Part shown: piece by piece, positions 20,762 through 29,538 of the stretch
How positions within the stretch are numbered: position 1 is the stretch's first letter
How the letters are laid out: every line of letters starts with the position of its first letter
Assembly (NCBI RefSeq): GCF_009834565.1
Contig: NZ_CP019428.1
Location: forward strand, 1,364,001 to 1,428,000
From: Pseudomonas sp. R76
GTDB lineage: Bacteria; Pseudomonadota; Gammaproteobacteria; Pseudomonadales; Pseudomonadaceae
DNA: 64,000 nt
Direction of reading: 5' to 3'
Notes under the pieces: model-generated
Database searches by the model: none
What the model was told of the DNA's origin: nothing
What the model saw: the letters and a program-made list of their open reading frames with translations, nothing else
Program-made: the position numbers and the translations under genes

Positions 20762-21634
20762 GTGGCCACTCCGCGTTTTGATGGCGTTGAACTGTTTTTG
20801 CAAATCGTCGAAAGCGGCAACCTGACAGAGGCTGCCGAGCGCTTGAACCTCACGCGCTCGGCCGTGGGCAAGGGTTTGGCGCGACTGGAGGCACGTTTGG
20901 GCACGTGCCTGTTGCAGCGCTCCACTCGCCGTCAGCGCCTGACCGAGGACGGGCAGGCGTACTACGAGCATTGCCTGCGTGCGCTGGCCGAACTTGAAGC
21001 TGCTGAATCAGTGCTGGAGAGTGGTCGGCAACAGCCGCGTGGACGGTTAAGGGCGAGCCTGCCGCTGGCATTTGGTCACCACTATGCGGCGCCGGCATTG
21101 TGGGGGTTGATGGACCGTTACCCGCAATTGGAAGTCGAGATTTCGTTCTCTGACAGGCTGATCGACCTGGCGCAGGAAGGTTACGACGTTGCCGTGCGTA
21201 TCGGCCCGCTGCCGGACACCGACCGCCTGAGTGCACGCCGCCTGGGCGAACAGTCCGTGGGCCTGGCCGCTTCGCCTGCGTATTTGCAACGGGTCGGGCG
21301 GATTGAACATATCGATGACCTCGCCGGTCACCGAGGCATTGCCTACCGTTGCAATAATTCCCATCGCGCGGGTGTGACATCGCCGTTGGTGCTGGACGAC
21401 CTCCAGGCCGTGGCTGACGCCGCCATTGCGGGCGTGGGCCTGGCCTGGTTGCCGAGCTGGTTGATTGCGCACTATGTGCTGCGCGGCCAACTGGAAGCGG
21501 TATTGCCCAGCTACCGCGACCAGCCTGCACCGATCCATGTGATCTGGCCCACCGCCACACATATGCCAGCCAAGACCCGCTGCGCCATCGACGCCCTGGT
21601 CGCCGCCACCCCGAGCTGCCTGGCGGGCAGTTAG
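20762..21634 (+). CDS. LysR-family regulator, probable regulator of the MFS pump
   Basis: A 290-residue LysR protein of the CrgA/DsdC-like short group. The helix-turn-helix is at 5–60 (LTEAAERLNLTRSAVGKGLA), then RSTRRQRLTEDGQAYYEHC, and the effector domain contains YDVAVRIGPLPDTDRLSARR. The open frame continues upstream through DNA that encodes the MFS gene on the other strand, so it must start inside the intergenic region; GTG 20762 fits the family's N-terminus and follows AGGGGCGA. Its stop codon is one base before a tandem palindrome array that probably terminates its transcript. Confidence 0.88.
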   Translation: MATPRFDGVELFLQIVESGNLTEAAERLNLTRSAVGKGLARLEARLGTCLLQRSTRRQRLTEDGQAYYEHCLRALAELEAAESVLESGRQQPRGRLRASLPLAFGHHYAAPALWGLMDRYPQLEVEISFSDRLIDLAQEGYDVAVRIGPLPDTDRLSARRLGEQSVGLAASPAYLQRVGRIEHIDDLAGHRGIAYRCNNSHRAGVTSPLVLDDLQAVADAAIAGVGLAWLPSWLIAHYVLRGQLEAVLPSYRDQPAPIHVIWPTATHMPAKTRCAIDALVAATPSCLAGS

Positions 21635-21635
21635 C

Positions 21636-22711
21636 AACGCCGATCCCTTGTGGGAGCTGTCGAGCCCCAGCGAGGCTGCGAAGGCGGCGGCACAGACGAA
21701 ATTAAATTGCCTGACCCACCGCTTTCGCAGCCTCGCTAAAGCTCGACAGCTCCCACAGGTTTTGCTGTGTTTGTGGGAGCCCACGCTTAACTGAGGTTCT
21801 GTGCAGGCAGTCAAACAACGCCGATCCCTTGTGGGAGCTGTCGAGCTCCGGCGAGGCTGCGAAGGCGGCGGCACAGACGAAATTAAGTTGCCTGACCTAA
21901 CGCTTTCGCAGCCTCGCTAAAGCTCGACAGCTCCCACAGGGTTTTGCTTTGTTTGTGGGAGCCCACGCTTAACTGAGGTTCTGTGCAGGCAGTCAGGCCC
22001 CAACTGACAACGCCGATCCCTTGTGGGAGCTGTCGAGCTCCAGCGAGGCTGCGAAGGCGGCGGCACAGACGAAGTTGAGTCGCCTGACCTACCGCTTTCG
22101 CAGCCTCGCTAAAGCTCGACAGCTCCCACAGGGTTTTGCTGTGTTTGTGGGAGCCCATGCTTAACTGAGGTTCGATGCAGGCAGTCAGGCCCCAACTGAC
22201 AACGCCGATCCCTTGTGGGAGCTGTCGAGCCCCGGCGAGGCTGCGAAGGCGGCGGCACAGACGAAATTAAGTCGCCTGACCCACCGCTTTCGCAGCCTCG
22301 CTAAAGCTCGACAGCTCCCACAGGGTTTTGCATTGTTTGTGGGAGCCCATGCTTAACTGAAGTTCGATGCAGGCAGTCAAACAACGCCGATCCCTTGTGG
22401 GAGCTGTCGAGCCCCAGCGAGGCTGCGAAGGCGGCGGCACAGACGAAATTAAGTCGCCTGACCCACCGCTTTCGCAGCCTCGCTAAAGCTCGACAGCTCC
22501 CACAGGGTTTTGCTTTGTTTGTGGGAGCCCATGCTTAACTGAGGTTCGATGCAGGCAGTCAGGCCCCAACTGACAACGCCGATCCCTTGTGGGAGCTGTC
22601 GAGCCCCGGCGAGGCTGCGAAGGCGGCGGCACAGACGAAATTGAGTTGTCTGACCTACCGCTTTCGCAGCCTCGCTAAAGCTCGACAGCTCCCACAGGGT
22701 TTTGCATTGTT
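21636..22711. repeat. Six-copy tandem array of a REPIN-like unit
   Basis: Units begin at 21636, 21817, 22009, 22201, 22383 and 22575 (AACGCCGATCCCTTGTGGG). Unit lengths are 181, 192, 192, 182 and 192 bp; most of the difference comes from a short indel around GGCCCCAAC in the spacer. The sixth unit is cut off at about 22711. Each unit holds a long imperfect palindrome, GTGGGAGCTGTCGAGC…GCTCGACAGCTCCCAC with inner arms GAGGCTGCGAAGGCGG / CCGCTTTCGCAGCCTC, plus a ~75-bp spacer. The array fills the whole space between two convergent genes (lysR and fecA). Confidence 0.95.
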
Positions 22712-22727
22712 TGGAAGATTCTGGCGG

Positions 22728-25064
22728 TTAGAACGCGATGGAAGTCTGCACGTACACCGTGCGCGGTTCACCCACGTATTTGCCTTTTTTGTTGTCGTCG
22801 AACGAGCGCGTGTAGTACTGCTTGTTGAGGATATTTTTCACACCGACTGCCACGTTCAAGTCCGACAGCTGTGGGCCGAAGTCATACGCCGCGCGGCTGC
22901 TGAACAGCATGTAGCCGGGGATGCGGCCATTGGCGCCGTCGGCGGTTTCCGCCTGGGTGTTGGCGTTGTCGGCGAACTGGCTGCTCTGGTAGCTGCTGTC
23001 CAGGTTGAGCTTCCAGCGGCCTTCGGTATAGCCGACGCCCAAGGTGCCTTTGTGCTTGGACGAGAAGGGCACGCGGTTGCCTTTGTTCGGGCCGTCTTCG
23101 CGGATGGTCGCGTCGACGTAGGCGTAAGTGGCGTACACATCAAAACCGGCCAGCGCCGGGCTCAAACCGTCGAGGGCATAGTTGATGCTCGACTCGATGC
23201 CTTGATGGCGGGTTTCGCCACGGGCAATCACCGAATCGTTGGTCTGGTTGCTGTCGTACTGGTTGTCGAAGTTGATCAGGAACGCGCCGATTTCAGCGCG
23301 CAGGCTGCCGTTGTCATAACGCGTGCCAAGCTCCCAGGTGCGGGCTTTTTCCGGCTTCACTTCGCCGCTGCTCACGCGGTTCGGCATCTGGCTGTACTGC
23401 ACGCTGCCGAATGAGCCTTCCGTGTTGGCGTAGAGGTTCCAGTCTTCGGTCAGGTGGTACAGCACATTCAGCGCCGGCAGCGCGGTGTTGTAGTCGCCTT
23501 TGTATTTAACGTTGGTCAGGTTGTTGGTTTGCTGGGATTCGATCATCTCGTAGCGAATGCCTGGGGTGATGGTCCACTTGCCGATATCAATACGGTCATC
23601 GACGAAAAACGCATTGGCCTCGGTGGCGCCGCGCGTATCGCGGTCGTTGCGGCTGTTGGTGTCAGGCAGTTGCTGGTTGGCGCTGATCGGCGTGCGGTAG
23701 CGCAACTCGTGCCCGGCCTCATTGATGTAGCGGTAGCCGACGCCCACTTCATGGCTGGTCGGGCCGAGGTCGAAGCCCTGGGCGAAGCGGGTTTCCAGGC
23801 CGCGCACCCAGTACTCGCGCGGCGACAGCGAGAGGAAGTTGCCCTGGTCCAGGTAGCCGTTGCGCAAGGTGGTGGTGAAGAAGGTGTTGGCGGTGAATTC
23901 GCGGCGGTCTTCCTGGTAGCGGTAACCGGCGTTGAACATTGTGCGGCGGCCCCAGAATTTGTCGTAGGGGCGGGTGGACTGATACGGGTCAGCCTTGTAG
24001 TCCTTGACGTTCAAGCCACCGGGCATGTCGGCCTGGCCTTCGTAGTACTGCGCCATGGCGTTGAAACTGTTGGCGTCGTCCAGCTGGTATTTGCCCTTGA
24101 GGATCAAATCGTCGATACGCGTGTTGCTGTTTTCGCGCCAGTCGCCGCCACGGGTGCCGGAGTACAAAATCGCGCCGCCCAGGCCGTTGTCGGCCGTGCC
24201 GCCCGCCAACAGGTTGCCAGTGGTCTTGAAGCCGTCATGGCTGGAGGACGGGCTGGTTTCGGTCTGCAGGCCGCCTTTGACGGTCGGCGCATCCGGGATT
24301 GCGCGGGTCACGAAGTTGACGATGCCGCCAACGTTTTGCGGGCCGTAGCGCACCGCGCCGCCGCCACGGACCACGTCCACCGCATCCATGTTGCCCATGC
24401 TGATCGGCGCGAAAGACAATTGTGGCTGGCCATAGGGTGCGAACGGCACTGGAATGCCGTCCATCAATACCGTGGAGCGCGAGGCCAGGCGCGGGTTGAG
24501 CCCGCGAATGCCGAAGTTCAGTGCCATGTCATGGCTGCCGGTGCCGTTGTTTTCCGGGGCGTTGACGCCGGGGATGCGGTTGAGCACGTCACGCGCCTGG
24601 GTCGCGCCCTGGCGTTCGAATTCTTCGCGGCGGATGACATCGCGGGCGCCGGGGTGTTCGAACACGTTGGTTTGCGCTGCGTCGCCGAGCCAGTCGCCAA
24701 CGACGTTGGAGGTCTGTAATTCGAGGGTGGCCGGGGCGCTGGCCGGTTGCAGGCTGTAGGCGTTATCGCCCTCGGCGCGGGCTTGCAGGCCGGTACCTTC
24801 CAGGAGTTTTCGCAGGCCTTCATCGGCACTGTAATTGCCCGACAACCCACGGCTCTGCATGCCGGCTGTGACCTCGGAGCCGAAGGAAATCAACACGCCG
24901 GCCTCACGCCCGAATTGATTCAGCGCGGCTTCCAGGGTGGCCGGGGCGATGTGATAGGGCTTGGCGTCTGCTGCCAACACCTGCGGCAGCACGGTGAGAC
25001 TCAGGCTCGCGCCGAGTAGGAGTTGGCGCAAGGTGCGGGCAAGAAGTGTCGGTTGCTGGGGCAT
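22728..25064 (-). CDS. fecA: TonB-dependent receptor with STN signalling domain (FecA-like)
   Basis: A 778-residue outer-membrane receptor. Order: signal peptide (about 1–31, ending LPQVLA), STN signalling domain (about 35–105; YHIAPATLEAALNQFGREAG), plug (RDVLNRIPGVNAPENNGTG; FGIRGLNPRLASRSTVLMDG), then a 22-strand barrel ending in the aromatic C-terminal signal (VQTSIAF). The plug sequence is that of ferric-citrate receptor FecA, so ferric dicitrate is the likely ligand. The STN domain contacts a periplasmic anti-sigma protein. ATG 25064 (MPQQPTLL) was chosen because it directly precedes the signal peptide. It is the last gene of fecI–fecR–fecA, 90 bases after fecR. The symbol reflects family resemblance, not proven specificity. 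Confidence 0.93.
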   Translation of the reverse strand: MPQQPTLLARTLRQLLLGASLSLTVLPQVLAADAKPYHIAPATLEAALNQFGREAGVLISFGSEVTAGMQSRGLSGNYSADEGLRKLLEGTGLQARAEGDNAYSLQPASAPATLELQTSNVVGDWLGDAAQTNVFEHPGARDVIRREEFERQGATQARDVLNRIPGVNAPENNGTGSHDMALNFGIRGLNPRLASRSTVLMDGIPVPFAPYGQPQLSFAPISMGNMDAVDVVRGGGAVRYGPQNVGGIVNFVTRAIPDAPTVKGGLQTETSPSSSHDGFKTTGNLLAGGTADNGLGGAILYSGTRGGDWRENSNTRIDDLILKGKYQLDDANSFNAMAQYYEGQADMPGGLNVKDYKADPYQSTRPYDKFWGRRTMFNAGYRYQEDRREFTANTFFTTTLRNGYLDQGNFLSLSPREYWVRGLETRFAQGFDLGPTSHEVGVGYRYINEAGHELRYRTPISANQQLPDTNSRNDRDTRGATEANAFFVDDRIDIGKWTITPGIRYEMIESQQTNNLTNVKYKGDYNTALPALNVLYHLTEDWNLYANTEGSFGSVQYSQMPNRVSSGEVKPEKARTWELGTRYDNGSLRAEIGAFLINFDNQYDSNQTNDSVIARGETRHQGIESSINYALDGLSPALAGFDVYATYAYVDATIREDGPNKGNRVPFSSKHKGTLGVGYTEGRWKLNLDSSYQSSQFADNANTQAETADGANGRIPGYMLFSSRAAYDFGPQLSDLNVAVGVKNILNKQYYTRSFDDNKKGKYVGEPRTVYVQTSIAF

Positions 25065-25154
25065 GAAGGGCGGTCCTGAGAAGGTAGGATCAAGGTGGCT
25101 TTCCTTCTCTGTCACGCGAGGTGTGGAAAACGGCTCATGTTTTCTGAAAATAAT

Positions 25155-26096
25155 TTACGCACGTGCCTGGACAGTCACCCAGTAGCGGGTAAACCGCCGC
25201 ACTTTGACCGGCAGGCTGACTTCCAGCAGGTCAAGGATGCGTTCGCTGTCGTCCAACGGATAACTGCCGGACAGCAGCAGGTTGGCCACTTGCGGGTCGC
25301 AATTGACCTGGCCACGGCGATAGCGGCCCAACTCGGCGAGGAATTCTTCCAGGCGCATGTGCGCCGCCACCAGCATGCCGTCGGCCCAGGCGCCGCTGTT
25401 GGCGTCGGTCGGGCGCGGGGTGTCCCAGCCTTTGCGGGTGAAATTGACCTGGCGCGAGGCTTCGACAGTCAGCGGCAGGCCGCTGTAGCGGTTGGGCATC
25501 ACCTCGACATGGCCGTCGAAGACCGCCAGTTGGGTGTGGTCGTTGAACTGGCGCACGTTGAGGCGCGCAGCCTGGCTGCTGAGCAAACCTTGGCCGGTCA
25601 GCACGTGCAGCGGTGTGTCGCCGGGGCGCGCGGTCAGCAGGATCTCGCCTTCCAACAGGCGTACCAAACGTTGATGGCCATCAAAATGCACATCCACCGC
25701 GCTGCCGGTATTGAGCTGCAACTGGCTGCCATCGGCCAGTTGCACCTTGCGGCGCTGGCCGACGGGGCTGCGGTAATCGGCGCTCAGCGGCGGCAAAATA
25801 TGCTGCTGGCGCAGACTCCAGGCTGCGGCCGAACCGGCACCGAGAATCAGCAACAGCTTCAGCGCCTGGCGCCGGCTACGGGATTTCGGCGCGTTCAAGG
25901 CGGCATGCGCCAAGGGTGAGGGCATGCCGCGCAGGCGTTGGTTGACCCGTTGAATATGGTCCCATGCACGTTGGTGTTCGCTGTGGGCATCCAGCCATTG
26001 TTGCCAGGCCGCTTGCTGGCGCGGGTTGAGCGCGCCTTGCTGCATTTCCATCAGCCAGTGCACGGCTTGTTCGGCGACTTGCGTGGAGAAATTCAT
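25155..26096 (-). CDS. fecR: FecR-type anti-sigma / sigma regulator
   Basis: A 313-residue inner-membrane regulator. The N-terminal cytoplasmic DUF4880-like segment (HWLMEMQQGALNPRQQAAWQ) binds the sigma factor. One membrane helix (about 91–105, LKLLLILGAGSAAAW) follows, then the periplasmic FecR domain (KVQLADGSQLQLNTGSAVDV; RQVNFTRKGWD) and a C-terminal STN-binding region. Signals from the FecA STN domain pass through it to FecI. It overlaps fecI by 4 bases (ATG at 26096 within the fecI stop), indicating translational coupling. Confidence 0.95.
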   Translation of the reverse strand: MNFSTQVAEQAVHWLMEMQQGALNPRQQAAWQQWLDAHSEHQRAWDHIQRVNQRLRGMPSPLAHAALNAPKSRSRRQALKLLLILGAGSAAAWSLRQQHILPPLSADYRSPVGQRRKVQLADGSQLQLNTGSAVDVHFDGHQRLVRLLEGEILLTARPGDTPLHVLTGQGLLSSQAARLNVRQFNDHTQLAVFDGHVEVMPNRYSGLPLTVEASRQVNFTRKGWDTPRPTDANSGAWADGMLVAAHMRLEEFLAELGRYRRGQVNCDPQVANLLLSGSYPLDDSERILDLLEVSLPVKVRRFTRYWVTVQARA

Positions 26097-26590
26097 AGGG
26101 CGAAATAGCAGCGCATGGCGGCTTTATTCAGGTGGCGTTTGACGGTGGCGATGGAGATGCCCAGTTCGCTGCCGATTTGCGCGTAGGTCAAGCCGTCGAG
26201 CTGGGCCAGCAGGAAGGCACGTTTGACCTGAACGGGCAGGCCGTCGAGCAGTTGGTCCAGCTCCATCAGCGTTTGCAGGATGATTGCGCGTTCTTCTTCC
26301 GACGGCGCCACGTGTTCGGGCAGTTGCGCCAGTGCGTCGAGGTAGGCGCGTTCCAGGTCCTGGCGGCGGTAGAAGTTGAACAGCACGCGCTTGGCCACGG
26401 TGGTGAGAAAGGCGCGGGGTTCGATCAGTGTCGGGGTTTCCCGCGCGGTGAGCACACGGATGAACGTGTCCTGGGCCAGGTCGGCGGCGCTTTCCGGGCA
26501 GCCGAGCTTGCGTCGCAACCAGCCGGTGAGCCAGTGGTGATGGTCGTTGTACAGAACTTCAACGGTGTTGGACGGCTGCAACGCGTTCAC
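26093..26590 (-). CDS. fecI: ECF sigma factor, FecI-like
   Basis: A 165-residue iron-starvation sigma factor. Region 2 contains ESAADLAQDTFIRVL and LIEPRAFLTTVAKRVLFNFY (about 35–75); region 4 contains LDGLTYAQIGSELGISIATV and KRHLNKAAM (about 135–160). It directs RNA polymerase to the receptor gene when FecR relays a signal. It is the first gene of fecI–fecR–fecA. A Fur-like box lies in the shared upstream region, so iron repression is likely. Confidence 0.95.
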   Translation of the reverse strand: MNALQPSNTVEVLYNDHHHWLTGWLRRKLGCPESAADLAQDTFIRVLTARETPTLIEPRAFLTTVAKRVLFNFYRRQDLERAYLDALAQLPEHVAPSEEERAIILQTLMELDQLLDGLPVQVKRAFLLAQLDGLTYAQIGSELGISIATVKRHLNKAAMRCYFAL

Positions 26591-26700
26591 TCAGAAAGTC
26601 TCGATGTACTTTAGAGAACAAGAATTGTTCGCATTGTAGGGCGGGTGACACACTAGGGCAATCCTGCCAGGCAGGTGATTCATCTGTTCTCTTTTGCTTA

Positions 26701-26715
26701 TGAGAATATTTATCA
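26701..26715. promoter_or_regulatory. Fur-like box between the divergent iron operons
   Basis: Read on the minus strand, TGATAAA-T-ATTCTCA matches the 7-1-7 Fur consensus TGATAAT-N-ATTATCA with two mismatches. It sits 37 bases before the DUF3649 start and about 110 before fecI. A second, weaker AT-rich palindromic stretch (GAACAAGAATTGTTC, 26620–26634) lies closer to fecI. Confidence 0.6.
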
Positions 26716-26751
26716 TTAATATTGCGCGCTGATGACCCTGGCGCCTCCCGC

Positions 26752-27054
26752 ATGAAAAGCAAAACCTCACTTCCCGTCGTTTATCGCCTCGCCGTCACCT
26801 CGCGCGTGCTGGCGGCTGTGGTCGGCGGTTACCTGATGGCGTCCCTGGCCGCCGTTTGCCTGGCGCTATGGATGCCCGCGTCGCGCGCCGACGCCGTGAT
26901 CAGCGGGATGATGAGCTCGTTTGTGTTCTACCTGTTGGCGGTGCTCTGGTGTTTTGCCTGCCGCACGGCGTGGCGTGCCTGGTTTGGCGTGATGCTGCCG
27001 AGTGCACTGTTTGCCACGCTGGCGGGTGTCGGTTTTTGGATGGCGCGCACATGA
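26752..27054 (+). CDS. DUF3649 inner-membrane protein of an iron-uptake module
   Basis: A 100-residue protein with three predicted membrane helices (VLAAVVGGYLMASLAAVCLA, then MMSSFVFYLLAVLWCFAC, then LPSALFATLAGVGFW). This is the DUF3649 pattern; such genes occur almost exclusively beside PepSY-type membrane reductases and TonB receptors. The biochemical role is unknown. ATG 26752 is chosen over an upstream GTG/ATG-type start because it begins the hydrophobic protein. The stop overlaps the start of the PepSY gene by 4 bases (ATGA), so the two are coupled. A Fur-like box is just upstream. Confidence 0.85.
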   Translation: MKSKTSLPVVYRLAVTSRVLAAVVGGYLMASLAAVCLALWMPASRADAVISGMMSSFVFYLLAVLWCFACRTAWRAWFGVMLPSALFATLAGVGFWMART

Positions 27055-28625
27055 AAGAGGGCTTTCGCCAGGCCATGGCCTGGTTGCACACCTGGGCTGG
27101 ATTGATTTTCGGCTGGCTGCTGTTTGCGATTTTCCTGACCGGCACCTTGTCCTATTTCAAAGACGAAATTACCCACTGGATGCAGCCCGAAGTGCAGGCG
27201 TATCCGCTGGATGACGCGCGCAGCCTCGCCGCCGCGCAAACCTATCTGCAGCAACAGGCGCCGAATGCCGCGCGCTGGTTTATCACCTTGCCGGACAGCC
27301 GCGACCCCGGCCTGTCGGTGATGTGGCAAGACAAAGTCGACCCCGGCAAGCGCGGCAACTTCATCCAAAAAGTGCTCGATCCGGTCACCAGCCAGCCCGT
27401 ACAGGCGCGTGAAAGCATGGGCGGCGAGTTCTTCTACCGTTTCCACTTTCAGCTGCAAATGCCCTACCCGTGGGGCCGCTGGTTGTCGACCATCGCCGCG
27501 ATGGTAATGTTCGTCGCGCTGATCACCGGCATCATCACCCACAAGAAAATCTTCAAGGACTTCTTCACTTTCCGCCCGCGCAAAGGCCAGCGCTCCTGGC
27601 TCGACGGGCATAACGCGGTAGGCGTGCTGGTGCTGCCGTTTCACTTGATGATCACCTACAGCAGCCTGGTGATCTTCATGAGCATGGTGATGCCCGCGCC
27701 CATCGTTGCCTCCTACGGCGACGACAGCCGCGCATTTTTCAATGAAGTGTTCCCCAATGCCAACAACGCGCCAGCGCTCGGCCAGCCGGGTCAATTGCTG
27801 CCGTTACTGCCGATGTACCAGCAGGCGCGCGAGCAATGGGCGGGTGGGCATGTGGGGCGTTTGGTGGTCAACAACCCTGGCGATGTGAACGCCTCGGTCA
27901 ACGTGGTGCGTTCAGGTGCCGACCGTGTGGCGCATGATTTCGGCAGCAGCGTGTCGTTCAACGGCACCACCGGCGAGTTGTTGCGGGTCAGTGCCGAGCA
28001 GTCGCTGCCGGCCGCAATTGGCGGCAGTTTCTACGGCCTGCACATGGGCCATTTCGCCGGGCCGGTGCTGCGCTGGCTGTACTTTATCTGCGGCCTGGCG
28101 GGCACGGCGATGATCGGCACCGGCCTGGTGATCTGGCTCGGCAAGCGCCAGCTCAAGCACGCCAAAACCGGCGTGATGCCGTTTGAACTGCGGCTGGTGG
28201 AAGTGCTGAACATCGCCAGCATGTCCGGGCTGATGATCGCCATCGCCGCGTTTTTCTGGGCCAATCGCTTGTTGCCGGTGAGCTTTGCCGGGCGTTCCGA
28301 CTGGGAAGTGCAGGTGTTCTTTATTGCCTGGGGCTTGAGCCTGTTGCACGCCGTATTGCGTCGAGGCCGTCAGGGCTGGGTTGAGCAATTGAGTGTCGGC
28401 GCATTGCTGTTTGTGGCGATTCCATTGCTCAACGCGCTGACCACTTCGCAGCACTTGGGCGCGTCACTGGCCAGCGGTGACTGGGCCATGGCCGGCTTCG
28501 ACCTGACTTGCCTGGCCAGCGGCCTGTTCCTGACCTGGGCCGCCTGGAAAATGCAGCACCGCGCGGCGCCGCAGCCCAAGGCCGAACGCGCGCGTGGATT
28601 GACGCTCAAGCAGGAGGCGAACTGA
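27051..28625 (+). CDS. PepSY-associated transmembrane protein, candidate ferric-siderophore reductase
   Basis: A 524-residue inner-membrane protein. Helix 1 follows the start (AMAWLHTWAGLIFGWLLFAI; the His residues in this and later helices are candidate heme or metal ligands). A large periplasmic PepSY-like segment spans about 40–130, and further helices contain LSTIAAMVMFVALITGIITH, HNAVGVLVLPFHLMITYSSL and SFYGLHMGHFAGPVLRWLYF. The same architecture is shared by FpvG and FoxB-type proteins, known or proposed to reduce ferric siderophores in the periplasm. ATG 27051 overlaps the previous stop. Position between two Fec systems supports an iron-release role; the particular siderophore is unknown. 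Confidence 0.85.
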   Translation: MKEGFRQAMAWLHTWAGLIFGWLLFAIFLTGTLSYFKDEITHWMQPEVQAYPLDDARSLAAAQTYLQQQAPNAARWFITLPDSRDPGLSVMWQDKVDPGKRGNFIQKVLDPVTSQPVQARESMGGEFFYRFHFQLQMPYPWGRWLSTIAAMVMFVALITGIITHKKIFKDFFTFRPRKGQRSWLDGHNAVGVLVLPFHLMITYSSLVIFMSMVMPAPIVASYGDDSRAFFNEVFPNANNAPALGQPGQLLPLLPMYQQAREQWAGGHVGRLVVNNPGDVNASVNVVRSGADRVAHDFGSSVSFNGTTGELLRVSAEQSLPAAIGGSFYGLHMGHFAGPVLRWLYFICGLAGTAMIGTGLVIWLGKRQLKHAKTGVMPFELRLVEVLNIASMSGLMIAIAAFFWANRLLPVSFAGRSDWEVQVFFIAWGLSLLHAVLRRGRQGWVEQLSVGALLFVAIPLLNALTTSQHLGASLASGDWAMAGFDLTCLASGLFLTWAAWKMQHRAAPQPKAERARGLTLKQEAN

Positions 28626-28952
28626 ATGCTGCTCGCCTTGCTTATGTGCTACGCCGGGTTCGTCGCGCTGTGCCTGTGCACCGATCGCCATCACGGTGAA
28701 TTGCTCCACAGCAAACCCTCGCCACCAAGGCGTCTGGCCTTGCGCATTGCCGGTTGGTTGCTGCTGGCGCTGTCGACCTGGCCTGCAGTGAGTGCCTCGG
28801 GTTGGGCCCAAGGGCTGGTGGAATGGTGCGCGGTATTGATGCTCAGCGCGCTGCTGCTGGTGATGCTGTTGCCGTATCGGCCAAGGCTGGCCTTGATCCT
28901 GGCGGGCGTCGGCCTGCTGGCCAGCCCGGTTGCGGCGTTCGCCTTACTCTGA
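28626..28952 (+). CDS. DUF3325 small membrane protein
   Basis: A 108-residue protein with three to four hydrophobic helices (LLALLMCYAGFVALCLCTDR; RIAGWLLLALSTWPAVSASG; VLMLSALLLVMLLPY; LILAGVGLLASPVAAFALL). It matches DUF3325, the usual third member of the DUF3649–PepSY–DUF3325 set. The start codon follows the previous stop directly, so it is in the same operon. The function is unknown, presumably an accessory to the PepSY reductase. Only 7 bases separate it from the next sigma factor gene. Confidence 0.85.
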   Translation: MLLALLMCYAGFVALCLCTDRHHGELLHSKPSPPRRLALRIAGWLLLALSTWPAVSASGWAQGLVEWCAVLMLSALLLVMLLPYRPRLALILAGVGLLASPVAAFALL

Positions 28953-28959
28953 GCATGCC

Positions 28960-29538
28960 ATGATGATCAGCACCCCACCGGAATCCCAAGACAGCCCGCA
29001 CACCGATGTGGCCGGTGGACGTGCGCATTTCCTGCAGGTGTTTTTATCGCAGCGCTCGCAGATGGAAGCCCTTGTCAGCCGACGCGTGGGCTGCCGCGCC
29101 ACCGCCGCCGACCTGGTGCAAGACCTGTTCCTGCGTTTCTGGCGGCGGCCGTTGGTGCAGGTCGAAGAACTCAGCACCTACCTGTTGCGCTGCGCCGGCA
29201 ACATCGCCATCGACCACCTGCGCAGCGAAGGCGCGCGCGTACGCAGCAACGAGTGCTGGCTGCCGGAGCAACAGGACAATCAGGGCTCCGAGCCCCAGGC
29301 CGCACTTGAAGCGGGCAATGACTTGCGCCATGTCGAAGCTGCCCTGCGCAGCCTGCCGGAGCGCACTCGGCAGATTTTCCTGCTCAACCGCATTCACGGC
29401 CGCAAATATGCGCAAATCGCCAAGGCCATGGGCCTGTCCCAAAGCGCCGTGGAAAAACATATGATGCGTGCCCTCGAAGCCTGCAAAGCCAGCCTTCGCG
29501 AACCACCGCCCCCACGCACGCCAGGGAAAGCACCGTGA
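28960..29538 (+). CDS. ECF sigma factor, FecI-like (second copy)
   Basis: A 192-residue ECF sigma factor. Region 2 contains ATAADLVQDLFLRFWRRPLV and STYLLRCAGNIAIDHLRSEG; region 4 contains NRIHGRKYAQIAKAMGLSQS, then AVEKHMMRALEACK. ATG 28960 (MMISTPPESQ) lies 7 bases after the DUF3325 stop. It differs markedly from the fecI at 26093, so it is a distinct iron-starvation sigma factor rather than a recent duplicate. Its GTG-starting partner anti-sigma gene overlaps its stop by 4 bases. It is probably transcribed with the upstream membrane module. Confidence 0.92.
   Translation: MMISTPPESQDSPHTDVAGGRAHFLQVFLSQRSQMEALVSRRVGCRATAADLVQDLFLRFWRRPLVQVEELSTYLLRCAGNIAIDHLRSEGARVRSNECWLPEQQDNQGSEPQAALEAGNDLRHVEAALRSLPERTRQIFLLNRIHGRKYAQIAKAMGLSQSAVEKHMMRALEACKASLREPPPPRTPGKAP

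Noticed and set aside
21636..22711. CRISPR array
   Set aside because: Spacers are themselves repeated, units are 181–192 bp and strongly palindromic, and there are no cas genes; this is a REPIN tandem array.
23454..24719. 421-codon open frame opposite fecA
   Set aside because: Antisense shadow; the fecA product is complete with all domains.
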